Part shown: in pieces, positions 26,544 through 34,675 of the stretch
How the letters are laid out: every line of letters begins with the position of its first letter
Position numbering within the stretch: position 1 is the first letter of the stretch
Assembly: GCA_009780575.1 (NCBI GenBank)
Contig: WQZU01000013.1
Location: forward strand, 1 to 36,230
Source of the DNA: Candidatus Methanomicula labiotermitis
Lineage (GTDB): Archaea > Thermoplasmatota > Thermoplasmata > Methanomassiliicoccales > Methanomethylophilaceae
Reading direction: 5' to 3'
DNA: 36,230 bases
Translations under genes and position numbers: made by a program
Notes under the pieces: model-generated
Told to the model about the DNA's origin: nothing
Databases searched by the model: none
Seen by the model: the letters and a program-made list of their open reading frames with translations, nothing else

Positions 26544-27608
26544 TTAATCTTTTTTCATTTCATTTTGCGGACGCGGATCAGAAAAGCGGAACAGCGTGTC
26601 CAGAACATTCCTGTAAGCGTTCCTGGCAAGATTTATGTCATTGGCGCCGAATGTGTACATGGGTCCCGCATGAGAATAGTCGCCTATCTTCGATGCCGCT
26701 TCAAGATCATCCGCGTTCAGTGACGGAAATGATATGTATGCTTTTTTCATCAACTCGTCAAAATGGACGAATCTGCCGTCACGGAGGATATCGTTTTCTT
26801 TCCCTACCGACCGGAATGAAAGGATCAACGCAGCTTCCAATAATCTTCTCATGACGGAAGCGCACGCGTCGTACGATCCGTTCCCGTATGTTTCGTTGAT
26901 CTGAACTATCAGCCGGTCGAATGTTTCACGCTTACCGCAGAACCTCTCTTCCGGAATGATCTCAACGGCGGTATTCGTCTCCGGAATGAAGTCCCACAGT
27001 CGTTCGTAATCGCGGTTAAAGGTTCTCAGAGCGTCAGGCATGAATGCTATCGCTCCGTCCATGCTGACGGTCCGGAAGGTTCCGCACTCCTTCACATGCT
27101 TCTTTAACGCGGATCTATCTGCAACAACGATCTCGGCGTCATCGAACAGATCGAACACATTTCTGACGTGGAAGGATGACATCCCTCTCTCTTTGAAAAG
27201 ATAATAAGAGAGAAGTTCAAATCTCTCGGCATCCGCTTTTTTCATCAGGCCACTATGATCAACAAATTCCTTCAGACGCAAACCCTTGCCGTTCACCGTC
27301 GCGTCTGCGGCACGTGCGTCCCACAGATGCCCGTATGCCTTCTCCAATGATCTGAACGCATCCTTTCTGAACCTGACGGTTCCTTCGATGCCGTGCGGCC
27401 TGAACGAAACGTATCTGTTTATCTCCTTTTTCAATGAGGACACGTCCGGTGCTTTTATGCCGGCGTCCTCGTACATGACGAGCATCTTTTTCACGGAGAA
27501 AGATCTCGCACCGTTCTCTTTCACATCATAATAGCACATAAGCTCGAAAACTTCGGCATCGGTCTTCAAGCTCATGTTGCAAGCGTCCGCAAAATCGATC
27601 AGGTGCAT
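26544..27608 (-). CDS. Tandem-repeat protein with a DUF4145-like C-terminal region
   Basis: This 354-residue soluble protein contains two copies of a ~95-residue module (about 1-98 and 110-208). Shared landmarks are (K/M)xDAExFEL(M/L)xYY, an SF-containing strand, a DAxI segment, SxLKK, a phrase around FR, DAxRxxxxxYxxLWD. The alternation suggests winged-helix-like units. The C-terminal part (about 225-350) has SYDACASVMRRLLEAALILS, and then DYSHAGPMYTFG, reminiscent of DUF4145-type domains found in defence and accessory genes. The start is ATG 27608, near a TATA-like GGTTATATCCC about 33 bp upstream. The function is unknown. Confidence 0.75.
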   Translation of the reverse strand: MHLIDFADACNMSLKTDAEVFELMCYYDVKENGARSFSVKKMLVMYEDAGIKAPDVSSLKKEINRYVSFRPHGIEGTVRFRKDAFRSLEKAYGHLWDARAADATVNGKGLRLKEFVDHSGLMKKADAERFELLSYYLFKERGMSSFHVRNVFDLFDDAEIVVADRSALKKHVKECGTFRTVSMDGAIAFMPDALRTFNRDYERLWDFIPETNTAVEIIPEERFCGKRETFDRLIVQINETYGNGSYDACASVMRRLLEAALILSFRSVGKENDILRDGRFVHFDELMKKAYISFPSLNADDLEAASKIGDYSHAGPMYTFGANDINLARNAYRNVLDTLFRFSDPRPQNEMKKD

Positions 27609-27653
27609 ATGAATATCGAACGGTCAATCGCAACTTTGGGATATAACCGTTTA

Positions 27654-27671
27654 TGCACCGATATCGGTGCA
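27654..27671. promoter_or_regulatory. Perfect 18-bp palindrome
   Basis: TGCACCGATATCGGTGCA is its own reverse complement. It lies just upstream of the likely TATA box of the repeat-protein gene (minus strand) and 14 bases past the CCA end of tRNA-Ser, which is also on the minus strand. It could be an operator for the former or a processing or termination hairpin for the latter. Confidence 0.45.
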
Positions 27672-27685
27672 ACATATTATGGGAA

Positions 27686-27772
27686 TGGCGCCGAGGGAGA
27701 GATTTGAACTCCCGAGGCGTTGTCGCCAGTGGTTTTCGAGACCACCACCTTACCGGACTAGATTACCTCGGC
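27686..27772 (-). tRNA. tRNA-Ser (anticodon CGA), CCA encoded
   Basis: The minus strand folds with acceptor stem GCCGAGG/CCTCGGC, discriminator G and encoded CCA (27688-27686). The anticodon arm is GTGGT-CTCGAAA-ACCAC with CGA at positions 34-36. A long variable arm (GGCG...CGCC) is typical of class II tRNA-Ser, followed by the T-arm GGGAG-TTCAAAT-CTCCC. It reads UCG codons. Confidence 0.93.
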
Positions 27773-27967
27773 ACTGTCTTGCGTGAGAACATCACGCGTA
27801 TTTACATCTTTTTCCCCGGTTCTCAGGAAAACGGATGCGGCGGCGCGCACCGTTTTCCTTTCGATTCTCGTACAAGCCACAGTATGCGATGCAATCAGCT
27901 TTATTACGTATGTTCGTCTATACAGGGTGCACATAGAACCTAATGTGAACTTCTGGGAGGAAGTCAA

Positions 27968-29518
27968 CTGGCGGCTATCAAAAGAGCACTCATCAGCGTG
28001 TCCGATAAGAGAGGTATCGTGGAATTTGCGAAAGAACTGTCTTCATTGAATGTGGAATTAATATCAACCGGCGGAACCTACAAACTTCTGAAAGAGAACG
28101 GATTGACCGTAAAGGAGGTTTCCGAGATAACGGGATCGCCGGAGATGCTGGACGGCCGCGTGAAGACGCTGCACCCTATCATCCACGCGGGCCTCCTTGC
28201 AAGGCGGGATGTCAAAGAGCATATGGACGTCATAAAAAAAATGGGCATCGAGACCATTGATATGGTGGTCATCAATCTGTATCCGTTCAAAGAGACGGTT
28301 CTGAGAAAAGGTTCAACGTTCGACGATATCATAGAGAGCATAGACATAGGCGGACCGAGCATCATACGCGCCGCAGCGAAAAACTACAGATTCGTGGCGG
28401 TCTTGACATCCCCCGAGCAATACGGCGAGGTCTTGGAGAAACTCAAAGCGGACGGTTCACTGGATGAGAAACTGCTTTCAAGACTGATGGCGGAAGCGTT
28501 CGTAACAACGGCCAACTATGATGCGATGATCTCGAAAAGGATGTTCACGGAGTTCTGTGACGGTTTCCCGAATTCGATCCCGATACCGTCGGAGAAGATC
28601 ATGGACCTGAGGTACGGCGAGAACCCGAATCAAAAGGCTGCGTTCTATGCCAACCCGTTCACCCACGGAACGACCGTTGCGAAATCGGAACAGCTTCATG
28701 GTAAAGAACTGTCATACAACAACATACTGGATCTTGATAAGTCACTGGACATAGCGATGGACTTCGAAAGACCGACCGCAGTCATAATGAAGCACACCAA
28801 TCCGTGCGGTCTCGCATCCGCGGACACGATATACGATGCGTTCGTGACGTCATACGCGGTTGACCCGCTGTCCGCGTTCGGTTGCGTGATATGTCTGAAC
28901 CGGGATTGCGATCTCCGCACGGCGGAAGAGATATCAAAACATTTTGTTGAAGCGGTAATAGCTCCGAACTTTGAAGAAAAGGCTCTGGACATTCTGAAGC
29001 AGAAGAAGAACGTCCGTCTGCTGAGGACCAACTCGCCGATAGCGCCGTCCGAAAGATTCAGAGAAAATAAAATAAAGAACATCCAAGGCGGCCTTCTTGT
29101 GCAGACGGATGAGGACACGGTCATAGATCCGAAGAAACTAACGGTGGTGACCAAACGCGCACCGACGGAAGATGAACTCAAAGCGCTGGGATTTGCGTGG
29201 AAGCTTGCCAAGCACGTGACGTCGAATGCGGTTGTCTACGTGAAGGGCGAGCGCGCGGTAGGCATAGGCGCGGGTCAGATGAGCCGTGTCGACTCGGCGA
29301 TGATCGCAAGGGTCAAAGGCGGCGAGGAGACACACGGAAGCGTCATGGCGTCCGATGCATTCTTCCCGTTCCGTGACGGCGTTGACGAGGCGGCAAAGGC
29401 CGGAGTGACCGCAATAATCCAGCCGGGCGGTTCCATAAGGGACCAAGAGACGATCGATGCCGCGGATGAGCACGGAATGGCAATGGTCTTCACAGGCTGC
29501 AGGGTCTTCCGTCACTGA
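27968..29518 (+). CDS. purH: PurH: AICAR transformylase / IMP cyclohydrolase
   Basis: This bifunctional enzyme catalyses the last two steps of IMP synthesis. The N-terminal MGS-like cyclohydrolase domain has ALISVSDKRGIVEFAKEL, STGGTYKLL, RVKTLHP and GGPSIIRAAAKN. The transformylase domain has GENPNQKAAFY, KHTNPCGLAS, VKGERAVGIGAGQMSRVDS and SDAFFPFRDG. The first ATG/GTG in frame (GTG 27998) would delete the conserved first strand AIKRALIS. The frame is open upstream, and a good GGGAGG at 27955-27960 lies 7 bp before a CTG at 27968, giving MAAIKRALISVSDK (516 aa). I therefore place the start at this CTG, which is unusual and unproven. The stop overlaps the convergent zinc-protein gene. Confidence 0.92.
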   Translation: MAAIKRALISVSDKRGIVEFAKELSSLNVELISTGGTYKLLKENGLTVKEVSEITGSPEMLDGRVKTLHPIIHAGLLARRDVKEHMDVIKKMGIETIDMVVINLYPFKETVLRKGSTFDDIIESIDIGGPSIIRAAAKNYRFVAVLTSPEQYGEVLEKLKADGSLDEKLLSRLMAEAFVTTANYDAMISKRMFTEFCDGFPNSIPIPSEKIMDLRYGENPNQKAAFYANPFTHGTTVAKSEQLHGKELSYNNILDLDKSLDIAMDFERPTAVIMKHTNPCGLASADTIYDAFVTSYAVDPLSAFGCVICLNRDCDLRTAEEISKHFVEAVIAPNFEEKALDILKQKKNVRLLRTNSPIAPSERFRENKIKNIQGGLLVQTDEDTVIDPKKLTVVTKRAPTEDELKALGFAWKLAKHVTSNAVVYVKGERAVGIGAGQMSRVDSAMIARVKGGEETHGSVMASDAFFPFRDGVDEAAKAGVTAIIQPGGSIRDQETIDAADEHGMAMVFTGCRVFRH

Positions 29519-29688
29519 TCCGTGTTATCGGGAAGTATCGGAGACCTCCTTTTCATGTGGCCTCCCGGCCCTCCTCTTTCCGATTTCGCCTTTTCAATAC
29601 ATTCAACGGAATCGCAGACAAATGCCGCAAAAGCAAAATTTTCGGCGGCTTTCCCGCAAAACTGACATTTATGATCCTCGATCCTCAT
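29512..29688 (-). CDS. Small zinc-finger-like protein, 58 aa
   Basis: The protein reads MRIEDHKCQFCGKAAENF, then VCDSVECIEKAK, with a CxxC and a CxxxxC pair that could bind one zinc, and ends in a Gly/Arg-rich tail (GGPGGHMKRR). ATG 29688 is preferred to a GTG two codons upstream. Similar tiny zinc-ribbon proteins are common in archaea; the function is unknown. It shares a short divergent promoter region with hdrC and overlaps the end of purH. Confidence 0.7.
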   Translation of the reverse strand: MRIEDHKCQFCGKAAENFAFAAFVCDSVECIEKAKSERGGPGGHMKRRSPILPDNTDQ

Positions 29689-29725
29689 GCTCACGGTATC
29701 AGAACGGACTGATTAATTCTTTCTC

Positions 29726-30226
29726 ATGCGAAGAATTGATAAATCAGCTGTTGTTAACAAGGACATGGCAGACACAGGCTGTATCGTTTCCATGTTCTCA
29801 CTTTCATCCTGCACAAAATGCGGGGAATGCGACAAAGTATGCCCCAGCGGCCGCAACGGAGGCATCCGGCCGGACGCTGTGGTGTCTGCGATCATAAACG
29901 CTGCAACGCCGTCTGACATATCCTTCTTGTATAAGGAGGTCTGGAAGTGCCTGATGTGCCACCGGTGTTCTATGAATTGTCCGAGGGAGATAGACATCGT
30001 CGGCGCCATACGTTACGTCAGATATACCGCCGCAACAAAGGAAGGCCCGCCCCAGAGGTTCAGTCGGTCCGGGAGCACCCTTGCGGCGGAAGGCCGCACA
30101 TTCCCGGTGAACGATACGGTCAACAAAAAAAGGCTGGAAGTCGGACTTAAAGAGATAAAGAAGGATAACGGATCCCTGGAGGAACTGCGCACAATAATGT
30201 CAAGGACGGGGTTCTGCAATGAATGA
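29726..30226 (+). CDS. hdrC: Heterodisulfide reductase subunit C
   Basis: This 166-residue protein has two [4Fe-4S] motifs: C29xxC32xxC35xxxC39P and C75xxC78xxC81xxxC85P. In HdrABC, subunit C passes electrons to HdrB for reduction of the CoM-S-S-CoB heterodisulfide, the terminal step of methanogenesis. The ATG is not preceded by a Shine-Dalgarno site, and an AT-rich box (GATTAATTC) lies just upstream, suggesting a leaderless or very short leader. The 3' end overlaps hdrB by 8 bp. Confidence 0.92.
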   Translation: MRRIDKSAVVNKDMADTGCIVSMFSLSSCTKCGECDKVCPSGRNGGIRPDAVVSAIINAATPSDISFLYKEVWKCLMCHRCSMNCPREIDIVGAIRYVRYTAATKEGPPQRFSRSGSTLAAEGRTFPVNDTVNKKRLEVGLKEIKKDNGSLEELRTIMSRTGFCNE

Positions 30227-30998
30227 CATCGTGCTTTACCCGGGATGCCTGATACAATCGAGATTACCGTTCCTGGAAGCGGCGGCGAGATTCATTCTTG
30301 ATAAATTAAATGTAAAAGCGGACGACATCGAAGGTTTCACATGCTGCATGGAACCGGTCGGACTGAGATCGCTCGGCCCGGAGACATGGAAAGGCGTCTG
30401 TGCCAGAATACATTCGATCGCATTCGGAAACAGGATATTGACATTATGCGACGGATGCAACATGTCTCTCTCGGAAGCGGGAAAGGAACTGTCAACGGAG
30501 CACGGAAGACGATCGGTAAGCGATGTTATGAAGGAAATAGGCCGCGAGGTGAACGTTGCTGAAGTAACCGGTCTACTGGAATTTCTGCACAGCAACCTCG
30601 AAACAATAAAGAAGAAGACGGTAACCAAGATGGATTTCGATCTTGCCGTATTTCCCGGATGCCATTGCGAAGCCGCGTGCAAAATGAAAGGGCTCTCCGC
30701 AACCGGTATGTTATCGGACATAGTCCGTGCACTCGGAGGGAACGCGATAAGCATCAAAAAGAATCTTTGCTGCGGCGGCGGACTGGCGGGTGTTGATGCC
30801 GAACTTGAAAAGAAAGTCATGCAGGAGGCGATATCATCAGCCAAAGACGCCGGCGCTATAGCGGTGGTGACCTCATGCCCGTTCTGCTTCCTTCAGTTTG
30901 ATATGGTTGGAAGGCAGACAACCCTTCACATAGCCGAACTGGTGGCGTCGGGGATGGGATGGGAAGAGGACGCGCACCGCCATCACCGCACAAAATGA
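30219..30998 (+). CDS. hdrB: Heterodisulfide reductase subunit B
   Basis: The 259 residues carry two CCG-type cysteine motifs. The first is C10, C42-C43, C77xxC80 (YPGC, FTCCMEP, LCDGC). The second is FPGCHC, NLCCGGG and TSCPFC. Such pairs ligate the two noncubane [4Fe-4S] clusters where heterodisulfide is split. In the first motif the third position is CCM rather than CCG. It is translationally coupled to hdrC. No hdrA lies in the window, so the flavin subunit must be encoded elsewhere. Confidence 0.93.
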   Translation: MNDIVLYPGCLIQSRLPFLEAAARFILDKLNVKADDIEGFTCCMEPVGLRSLGPETWKGVCARIHSIAFGNRILTLCDGCNMSLSEAGKELSTEHGRRSVSDVMKEIGREVNVAEVTGLLEFLHSNLETIKKKTVTKMDFDLAVFPGCHCEAACKMKGLSATGMLSDIVRALGGNAISIKKNLCCGGGLAGVDAELEKKVMQEAISSAKDAGAIAVVTSCPFCFLQFDMVGRQTTLHIAELVASGMGWEEDAHRHHRTK

Positions 30999-31814
30999 TC
31001 ATTTCACGTTCAGCGAGAAATGTATCGCGCGGACGGAGTGCGTAAGCGACCCCATTGATATCATGTCAACAAGACCGGCGAGTTTCGCATAATCCGCAGC
31101 GTTCTCTTTGGTTATGTTCCCGGAGACCTCGATCATGACGTCTCTCTTTTTCCTGACGGCTTCAGCGATCTCCTTTGTTTTAGACGGCGATGCGTTGTCT
31201 ATCAGTATTATGTCGGCGCATTCAGCCGCCAGAACGGCATCATCGATATTCTCGACCTCTATCTCTATCTTTTTCGTGAACGGAGCCGATCTCAACGATC
31301 TTACAACATTTTCCATGCCGCCGGCGGCCTTTATGTGATTATCTTTTACCAAAACGGCATCGTCCAGTCCGTACCGGTGCGGATCCCCTCCTCCGAGGAT
31401 TATCGCTTTCTTGTCAAAATATCTTAACCCGGGAGCGGTCTTCCTGGTGCCGGATATTTTGATGTTCTCGTTCACGTTCCTGCAGATACCGAGCACTTCA
31501 TTCGTTGCGGTCGCTATGCCGCTCATCCTCATCATAATATTCAGCGCGGTCCTTTCGATGGTTATTATCTTCTTCAAAGGTCCGGACAATGTCATGACCA
31601 TCGTTCCTTTATCAACGTGTGCACCGTCGCTGACGCGCAGTTCGCATTTGATCCCGCCGTCCGTGAACAGAATGGACGCTTCCTCAAGCCCGGCCGCAAT
31701 TGCGTCGCTCTCGCAGACAATATCTGCCGTACCGTCCTTGTCGGGGACCAAAAGGTCGGTGGTAACGTCCCCGTTCCTTACGTCCTCTTCAAGAAATTTT
31801 TTCAGCAGGTCCAT
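30999..31814 (-). CDS. nadC: Quinolinate phosphoribosyltransferase (NadC)
   Basis: NadC converts quinolinate and PRPP to nicotinate mononucleotide in de novo NAD synthesis. The 271 residues show EDVRNGDVTTDLL, ERTALNIMMRMSGIATAT, the substrate-binding SGTRKTAPGLRYFDKKA, GGGDPHRYGLDD, VKDNHI and a late EVSGNI. ATG 31814 was chosen; a GTG two codons upstream overlaps the stop of the preceding gene. It is 2 bp from the beta-CASP nuclease gene on the same strand, so they are probably cotranscribed. NadA and NadB are not in the window. Confidence 0.95.
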   Translation of the reverse strand: MDLLKKFLEEDVRNGDVTTDLLVPDKDGTADIVCESDAIAAGLEEASILFTDGGIKCELRVSDGAHVDKGTMVMTLSGPLKKIITIERTALNIMMRMSGIATATNEVLGICRNVNENIKISGTRKTAPGLRYFDKKAIILGGGDPHRYGLDDAVLVKDNHIKAAGGMENVVRSLRSAPFTKKIEIEVENIDDAVLAAECADIILIDNASPSKTKEIAEAVRKKRDVMIEVSGNITKENAADYAKLAGLVDMISMGSLTHSVRAIHFSLNVK

Positions 31815-31816
31815 GG

Positions 31817-33058
31817 TCACACATCCAAAGTGAACGTTTCGCCCAGTTTCGGAAGTATGATCTTGTAATCGCCTTTAAGGTCGTTCTCGAAGAATTCACG
31901 GGTCTCCGAATGCATGAAAATGACCTTATCGGGATCACATTTTCTTATGAATTCGATGATCTGTCCGTGATCCGCATGCGCCGAGAAATCGTATTTTTTA
32001 ATTTCGCACTCGATCTTCACGGGTTCGCCGTCAAGCATTATGCATCCGCTCTCAAGGAGCATCCTGCCGTTTGTGTCCTCTGCCTGATAGCCTACCATGA
32101 GAACGGCATTCCTCGGGTTGTTGCGCATATCTTTCAAATATCCTAATACGGGGCCGCCGTCAAGCATACCGCCGGTAGTGATTATAACCTCGCCCTTTCC
32201 GGACTGCGATCTCATCTGCGGACTCCTGACCTCCTGGAAGGCTCTCTTAGCACCTTTGAATTTCTTGAAGTCCAGCAGGTATTCCGGATAGTTCGTGTAA
32301 ATACGCGACACGGACCTTCCCATGCCGTCGACCCACATGTCGTATCCTTCGTCCTTCAGCAATAACATTATCTCTTGTGTACGTCCGGTGGCAAAACACG
32401 GTATCAGAACCTTCCCGCCTCTGCCGGTGACCTCCGCAACTTTATTCAGAAAGGCCTTCTCCGTATCCTTCCTCGGAGGATGGAAACGGCCGCCGTAGGT
32501 TCCTTCGATGAAAAGATTCTCACAATCCACGGGATGAGCGGGCCCCACGAGTCTCGTGCTTATGGTGTGTATATCGCCGGAATACAGCGTTGTTGTGTCA
32601 CCAGCGATCTCGAACATGGCTGCACCGGGTATGTGTCCCGCAGTGTGCAATGTGATGTCAAGATTGTTCAGCTCTATGGTGTCGCCGAACGTCAGAGGAA
32701 CGACGTTCTTCATTGTTCTGTTGATGTCGCCCTGCGTGTAAGGCAAAGGATAGTTCTCTGACTTTGCGATCTTGAGACTGTCGTTCATCATGATCTCGCT
32801 TACCTCCGCGGTAAGCGGCGTGGTGAAAAGTTCACAGTTGTCGCGCCCGCACACCCTCGGCACCATTCCGCTGTGGTCCAGATGACTGTGCGTCAGGAAC
32901 ACGTGATCAATACGTGAATCACACTCCAGAGGATACTCCGGAGGTTTAGTTGGAGCCATGCCATATTCGAACAGCGATGTTTTACCGCCGCCTTCCATTG
33001 TCATTCCCATGCGGCCTATGGCATCCGCTCCGCCCAGGAATCTGAATTTCATTTCCAT
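31817..33058 (-). CDS. Beta-CASP metallo-beta-lactamase RNase (aCPSF2-like)
   Basis: The 413 residues form a metallo-beta-lactamase domain with the beta-CASP insertion. Motif 2 is THSHLDHSG (HSHLDH at 57-62). Further motifs are HTAGHIPGA, YSGDI, a beta-CASP region with VLIPCFATGRTQEI, ITTGGMLDGGP, and the C-terminal FSAHADHGQIIEF and MHSETREFF. There are no N-terminal KH domains, so it belongs to the aCPSF2-like group rather than aCPSF1 (FttA). Such proteins process or degrade RNA. GGGAGA lies just before ATG 33058. The promoter region carries two strong inverted repeats (33111-33168). Confidence 0.92.
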   Translation of the reverse strand: MEMKFRFLGGADAIGRMGMTMEGGGKTSLFEYGMAPTKPPEYPLECDSRIDHVFLTHSHLDHSGMVPRVCGRDNCELFTTPLTAEVSEIMMNDSLKIAKSENYPLPYTQGDINRTMKNVVPLTFGDTIELNNLDITLHTAGHIPGAAMFEIAGDTTTLYSGDIHTISTRLVGPAHPVDCENLFIEGTYGGRFHPPRKDTEKAFLNKVAEVTGRGGKVLIPCFATGRTQEIMLLLKDEGYDMWVDGMGRSVSRIYTNYPEYLLDFKKFKGAKRAFQEVRSPQMRSQSGKGEVIITTGGMLDGGPVLGYLKDMRNNPRNAVLMVGYQAEDTNGRMLLESGCIMLDGEPVKIECEIKKYDFSAHADHGQIIEFIRKCDPDKVIFMHSETREFFENDLKGDYKIILPKLGETFTLDV

Positions 33059-33110
33059 TGATGATCTCCCTTGTTTTTGTTGTTTCCGCTTCTGCGGATG
33101 ATGTTGTGAA

Positions 33111-33168
33111 AAGAGGCCGCGGGCCTCTTAGGACATGTATTTTTATATGAGAATGCACGACCGTGCAT
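33111..33168 (-). promoter_or_regulatory. Promoter of beta-CASP gene with leader hairpin and upstream palindrome
   Basis: On the minus strand a TATA-like CATATAAAAAT lies at about 33139-33149. Just upstream, ATGCACG-AC-CGTGCAT (33153-33168) is an inverted repeat with perfect 7-bp arms. About 25 bases downstream of the TATA box, AAGAGGCC-CGC-GGCCTCTT (33111-33129) forms an 8-bp hairpin placed where transcription should begin. The upstream palindrome looks like an operator. The hairpin could regulate the mRNA or terminate transcripts coming from the upstream minus-strand gene. Confidence 0.45.
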
Positions 33169-33313
33169 CCTTCACTGTCCCGCAAATTACTGCGGTTGTA
33201 TTTATAATCATTTATAAATTTCCGGTCGGGCTGGCAGTCTTTACTTTACGATACTGCGGCGCCGACGGCGTATCATATCAGTTCATTTATGTCAGCCCAT
33301 CGGAAAGGGACGG

Positions 33314-33724
33314 TTATAATATGAAAGGTAAACTGATTACGATCATAACGATTCCGCATATTCTGCCCGCGATTATTGATCTTCTCAGTCCGAGCAATTC
33401 GACCGTTTGCGTTGTGCAAAATGACAGGGCCGTGATTGTAACACCTAAAAAGAGAAACATTGCGCCAAAAAAGAACAATGAGTCGTGATCAATGAAGGCG
33501 GAGATCGGAATGAAAGCAAACGGACACACAATTATGAGTATGATGAATAATTTGATGTATTTTCTTGCGAAAGCGGCGAATGAGTAGAATTTCTCTCTGC
33601 ATTCATCGCTGCAAAAGTTTATTGTATTTTTTGCATTGCACCATTTACATTCCTTTGAGATAATGCTCTCTATGCCCATCGGACACGTCCCGAAGCAACT
33701 CTTTTTGCAATATTCACATTTCGC
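33314..33724 (-). CDS. Membrane protein with N-terminal zinc-finger motifs
   Basis: The N-terminus has CEYCKKSCFGTCPMG followed by CKWCNAKNTINFCSDECREK, enough cysteines for two zinc sites. At least three hydrophobic helices follow (about 57-78, 81-104 and 115-135 counting from TTG 33724), with KYIKLFIILIIVCPFAF as the first. The cysteine region must be included, and no ATG lies before it, so the start is a TTG: 33724 (used here) or 33754. A TATA-like GTTTGATAAAAC at about 33760-33772 favours the former. The second motif resembles small archaeal zinc ribbons of the DUF2116 type. The function is unknown. Confidence 0.65.
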   Translation of the reverse strand, partial: AKCEYCKKSCFGTCPMGIESIISKECKWCNAKNTINFCSDECREKFYSFAAFARKYIKLFIILIIVCPFAFIPISAFIDHDSLFFFGAMFLFLGVTITALSFCTTQTVELLGLRRSIIAGRICGIVMIVISLPFIL

Positions 33725-33842
33725 CAAAGACCCTTCCCGGAAAAAGTAATGCAACGTGTTTTATCAAACTTACTCTGCTCCCGCGAAAAACTGTACTTTC
33801 ATGGCCCGGTGTATTCTTATTGTGAAAGGCTTTACATATCTT

Positions 33843-34409
33843 ATGAACAGCATACGCTGCCCGTGGGCGGAGAACGATGAAAAGATGTCGAGATATCATG
33901 ACGAGGTATGGGGCGTACCGGTGCATGACGATCAGAAACTTTTCGCAAAGTTTTGCCTGGACCTGATGCAGGCGGGCCTCATGTGGAGAACGATACTCTA
34001 CAAACAAGAGAATTTCGAAAAGGCCTTTGACGATTTTCACATAGAGACGGTCGCGCGTTACGATGAGACGAAATTCGAAGAGCTTATGCAGGACGCCGGG
34101 ATCGTACGCAACAATATGAAGATCCGCGCGATCATAAACAATGCCGGCCGTGTCTTGGAAATACGAAAGGAGTTCGGCAGCTTCAGCGCTTATCTGTGGG
34201 GATTCACAAACGGAGAGGTCATAAAAAACAACCGGAAGACCATGGACGAGATTCCGCCTTCCAGTCCGTTAAGCGACAGCATAAGTAAAGATCTTAAAAA
34301 ACGGGGTTTCAAGTTCGTAGGAACCACGATCATCTACGCTTTTTTGCAGGCGGTCGGAATTGTGAACGATCACCTTATAAGCTGTTTCTGCAACTCTCGC
34401 GAATTGTGA
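33843..34409 (+). CDS. tag: DNA-3-methyladenine glycosylase I (Tag)
   Basis: Tag removes 3-methyladenine from alkylated DNA. The 188 residues begin MNSIRCPWAENDEKMSRYHD, then EVWGVPVHDDQKLFAKFCLD and LMQAGLMWRTILYKQENFEK. They end with IIYAFLQAVGIVNDHLISCF. The HhH-family zinc snap is visible as Cys (RCPWA), His (RYHDE), and a late His/Cys (NDHLISC). The start was set at ATG 33843, as the frame back to 33756 adds non-family residues. It diverges from the zinc-finger membrane protein. Confidence 0.94.
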   Translation: MNSIRCPWAENDEKMSRYHDEVWGVPVHDDQKLFAKFCLDLMQAGLMWRTILYKQENFEKAFDDFHIETVARYDETKFEELMQDAGIVRNNMKIRAIINNAGRVLEIRKEFGSFSAYLWGFTNGEVIKNNRKTMDEIPPSSPLSDSISKDLKKRGFKFVGTTIIYAFLQAVGIVNDHLISCFCNSREL

Positions 34410-34600
34410 CAGGTTCCTTCCTTCCACACCACTTCAGGAAACACAACATCCGGCATGGTAGGTCTTACCCGGACTGTTTTGGGATCTCCACTTCAGGATG
34501 AGCATCTTTTCGGAGCGTTTGAAACATCCGCTTTCCGAGAGTGCGCCGCGGTGTCAAAACTTCTTCCTTTCTTTTTTCGATCGCCGGATTATTTGACAAA

Positions 34601-34660
34601 TTGACTTATGACTCCAAAACTATTTAATGTACGGTTAATTATGACTTATATGTCCAATAC
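34601..34660. promoter_or_regulatory. 40 bp-spaced repeats upstream of third ATPase gene
   Basis: TTGACTTATGACTCCAAAAC at 34601-34620 resembles ATGACTTATATGTCCAATAC at 34641-34660, with a TATA-like TATTTAATG directly after the first copy. Like the repeats at 4497 and 6152, they sit just upstream of a DUF4143-type ATPase gene. The 266 bp between tag and this gene hold nothing else I can recognise. Confidence 0.4.
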
Positions 34661-34675
34661 AACGGAGAGAAAGGT

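Noticed and set aside
33135-33488. Plus-strand ORF of 117 codons between the beta-CASP and zinc-finger genes
   Set aside because: It crosses the minus-strand promoter and is antisense to the zinc-finger membrane protein, whose cysteine motifs are much more convincing.
34429-34495. Two CCACTTCAGGA copies between tag and the third ATPase, as a CRISPR-like array
   Set aside because: Only two 11-bp copies exist, with no regular repeat-spacer pattern and no cas genes.
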